The notes beneath the pieces are model-generated. The model saw only the letters and a list, made by a program, of their open reading frames with translations. It ran no database searches and was not told the origin of the DNA. A stretch of 64,000 bases of DNA from NCBI RefSeq assembly GCF_029887935.1, contig NZ_JARXRO010000009.1, positions 172,820 to 236,819 on the forward strand, read 5' to 3'. Shown here one piece after another: positions 63,025 through 64,000 of the stretch (positions within the stretch are counted from its first letter, which is position 1; each line of letters opens with the position of its first letter). The position numbers and the translations under genes are program-made. The stretch comes from Luteimonas kalidii. GTDB taxonomy: Bacteria > Pseudomonadota > Gammaproteobacteria > Xanthomonadales > Xanthomonadaceae.

Positions 63025-63201
63025 GTAGCCCGGGTAAGCGAAGCGCACCCGGGTGCCGCTGCCACGCCACACAAAGAGCGCCACCGCTCCGGCAGAGCGG
63101 AGCGCCGCCGCCCGCAGAACGACGCGACCTTCGATCGTGCTTCGATCGTGCTCCGATGTCTCCGCCTCCCCGGATGCGGCCTGCGGCCTTATCCGGGCTA
63201 C
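63025..63201. repeat. REP pair: type A and inverted type B
   Basis: Type A at 63025-63053 and inverted type B at 63168-63201, 114 bp apart, in the 351-bp gap before the peptidase gene. No other feature seen there except a repeated TTCGATCGTG at 63130-63150. Confidence 0.85.
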
Positions 63202-63230
63202 GCGTCTGATCGCGCCAGGCCCCGGATCCG

Positions 63231-63662
63231 TCAGTCCAGCGTCTGTTCCAGCGATGCCAGCATCTTCGCCCAGGCCTTGCGGCTGCTGTCCTCGTACTCG
63301 CGCCAGGCCGGATCCATCTCGTCGGTGAGCGTGACCTCGCAGCCGCCGTCGACGGCGCGGAACTCCAGGGTGATGCGGTCCTCGTCCGGCGACACCGCGG
63401 GGATGCCGAAGGTGAACACCAGCCGGTGCGGGCGGTCGATCTCGAGATAGCGCCCGCAGTGCTCGACATCGCCGTCGGGGCGCCGGTCGGTCATCACGAA
63501 ACGGCCGCCCACGCGCGGGTCGATCTCGCAGCGCACCAGGGTGCCGGTGTCGGTGGAGAACATGAAGCGCGCCGTCGTCGCGGGGTCGAGCCAGGCATCG
63601 AACACGCGCTCGGGCGGATGCGCGTAGCGGTGGGTCACGCGGATCAGGATGGGCGTGGTCAT
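63231..63662 (-). CDS. SRPBCC/AHSA1 (activator of Hsp90-like) domain protein
   Basis: A 143-residue protein of the AHSA1/START-like superfamily (YAHPPERVFDAWLDPATTARFMF, VGGRFVMTDRRP). Members bind hydrophobic ligands in a deep cavity. It is 11 bp after the ArsR gene and in the same orientation; such ArsR-SRPBCC pairs are common. The ATG at 63662 was used. Confidence 0.92.
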   Translation of the reverse strand: MTTPILIRVTHRYAHPPERVFDAWLDPATTARFMFSTDTGTLVRCEIDPRVGGRFVMTDRRPDGDVEHCGRYLEIDRPHRLVFTFGIPAVSPDEDRITLEFRAVDGGCEVTLTDEMDPAWREYEDSSRKAWAKMLASLEQTLD

Positions 63663-63672
63663 GCGGACTCCT

Positions 63673-64000
63673 TCAGTCGGGGGTGGTGGCATCGAGGAGG
63701 TGCGCCAGCCGTTCCAGCCGGCCGCTCCATTGCTCGGTGCGCGTGCGCATCCACGCCGCCGCGTCCTCGATGGGTTTCGGATTGATGCGCAGCACGTGCT
63801 CGCGGCCGACCCGCCGGCGCCGCACCAGCCGCGCCCGCTCCAGGATGCGGATGTGCTTGGACACCGAATTGAGCGAGATCGCGAACGGCGCCGCCACCTC
63901 GGTCACCCGCGCCTCCCCGCGCGAGAGCCGCTCCAGGATCGCGCGCCGGGTGGGATCGGCGAAGGCGATCAGCACGTTGTCGCGGGCGTCGTGTTTCAAC
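63673..64000 (-). CDS. ArsR-family regulator, partial at right edge
   Basis: At least 108 residues of a winged-helix ArsR repressor: FADPTRRAILERLSRGEARVTEVAAPFAISLNSVSKHIRILERA. It lacks metal-binding Cys, as in the SRPBCC-linked type. A TTG at 63999 could start it, but the true start may lie beyond the window edge. It probably represses itself and the SRPBCC gene. Confidence 0.9.
   Translation of the reverse strand, partial: LKHDARDNVLIAFADPTRRAILERLSRGEARVTEVAAPFAISLNSVSKHIRILERARLVRRRRVGREHVLRINPKPIEDAAAWMRTRTEQWSGRLERLAHLLDATTPD

Overview
The window is about 70 percent G+C, densely packed, and reads as chromosomal DNA of a Lysobacteraceae (Xanthomonadaceae) gammaproteobacterium of the Luteimonas/Lysobacter type. 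This rests on overall protein character, a SmeU1VWU2X-like efflux operon with a divergent LysR gene, and two families of family-typical REP palindromes scattered between genes. I see no rRNA, tRNA, complete insertion sequence, integrase or CRISPR array. Long antisense open frames are common because of the base composition; they are not genes.

Layout. 0-5 kb: a LysR regulator diverges from a small membrane protein, an SDR-fold protein and an RND membrane fusion protein whose pump lies off the left edge; a membrane protein follows. 5-19 kb: housekeeping and envelope genes (dbpA, zinc-type dehydrogenase, MscS channel, SLC13 permease, glycosyltransferase, Blc lipocalin, TlpA-like thioredoxin, YdeI-like protein, htpG, a lipoprotein, a LysM/lysozyme-like protein, a DUF2383 protein). 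19-22 kb: a cobalamin-binding MerR regulator (CarH-like) diverges from two fasciclin-domain genes and a DUF378 gene. 22-27 kb: REP elements, a tiny membrane peptide, a DUF1349 protein, a VWA lipoprotein with an 11-residue repeat, a TonB-like proline-rich protein and an EF-hand protein.

27-41 kb is an oxidoreductase-rich accessory segment: LysR, an aldo/keto reductase gene broken by one amber codon, a Gfo/Idh/MocA oxidoreductase and a decayed copy of its 3' end, a Tat-exported SDR, an Atu4866-like gene, a decayed CPBP protease gene, a MipA/OmpV porin-like gene with an OmpR/EnvZ-type two-component system, a DUF2384 antitoxin-like gene running into a REP array, three more SDR genes, small exported proteins, DUF1097 and a LysR regulator. 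Three CGTAAG-N5-CGTAAG direct repeats, all reading toward their genes, suggest a local regulon of the response regulator.

41-60 kb: a LuxR gene, a beta-propeller sensor kinase and a NarL-type regulator form one overlapping operon. Next to it a P450 gene diverges from a run of two haloperoxidase-like hydrolases, a GMC oxidoreductase, two further hydrolases, an MBL-fold hydrolase, Ohr and a MerR regulator. A shared TTACCC-N4-GGAGTA motif lies upstream of the sensor operon and in the P450/hydrolase intergenic region. A second beta-propeller kinase without a partner follows, then the 75-bp relic of a LysR gene and an aldo/keto reductase. 60-64 kb: prolyl oligopeptidase, then an ArsR/SRPBCC pair cut by the right edge.

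The most interesting signals are the two inferred local regulons, the CarH-like regulator that keeps the B12 lower ligand but lacks two light-sensing histidines, the REP array that has copied the 3' end of an antitoxin-like gene, the Tat-exported SDR, and scattered relics of LysR and Gfo/Idh genes that record repeated rearrangement.
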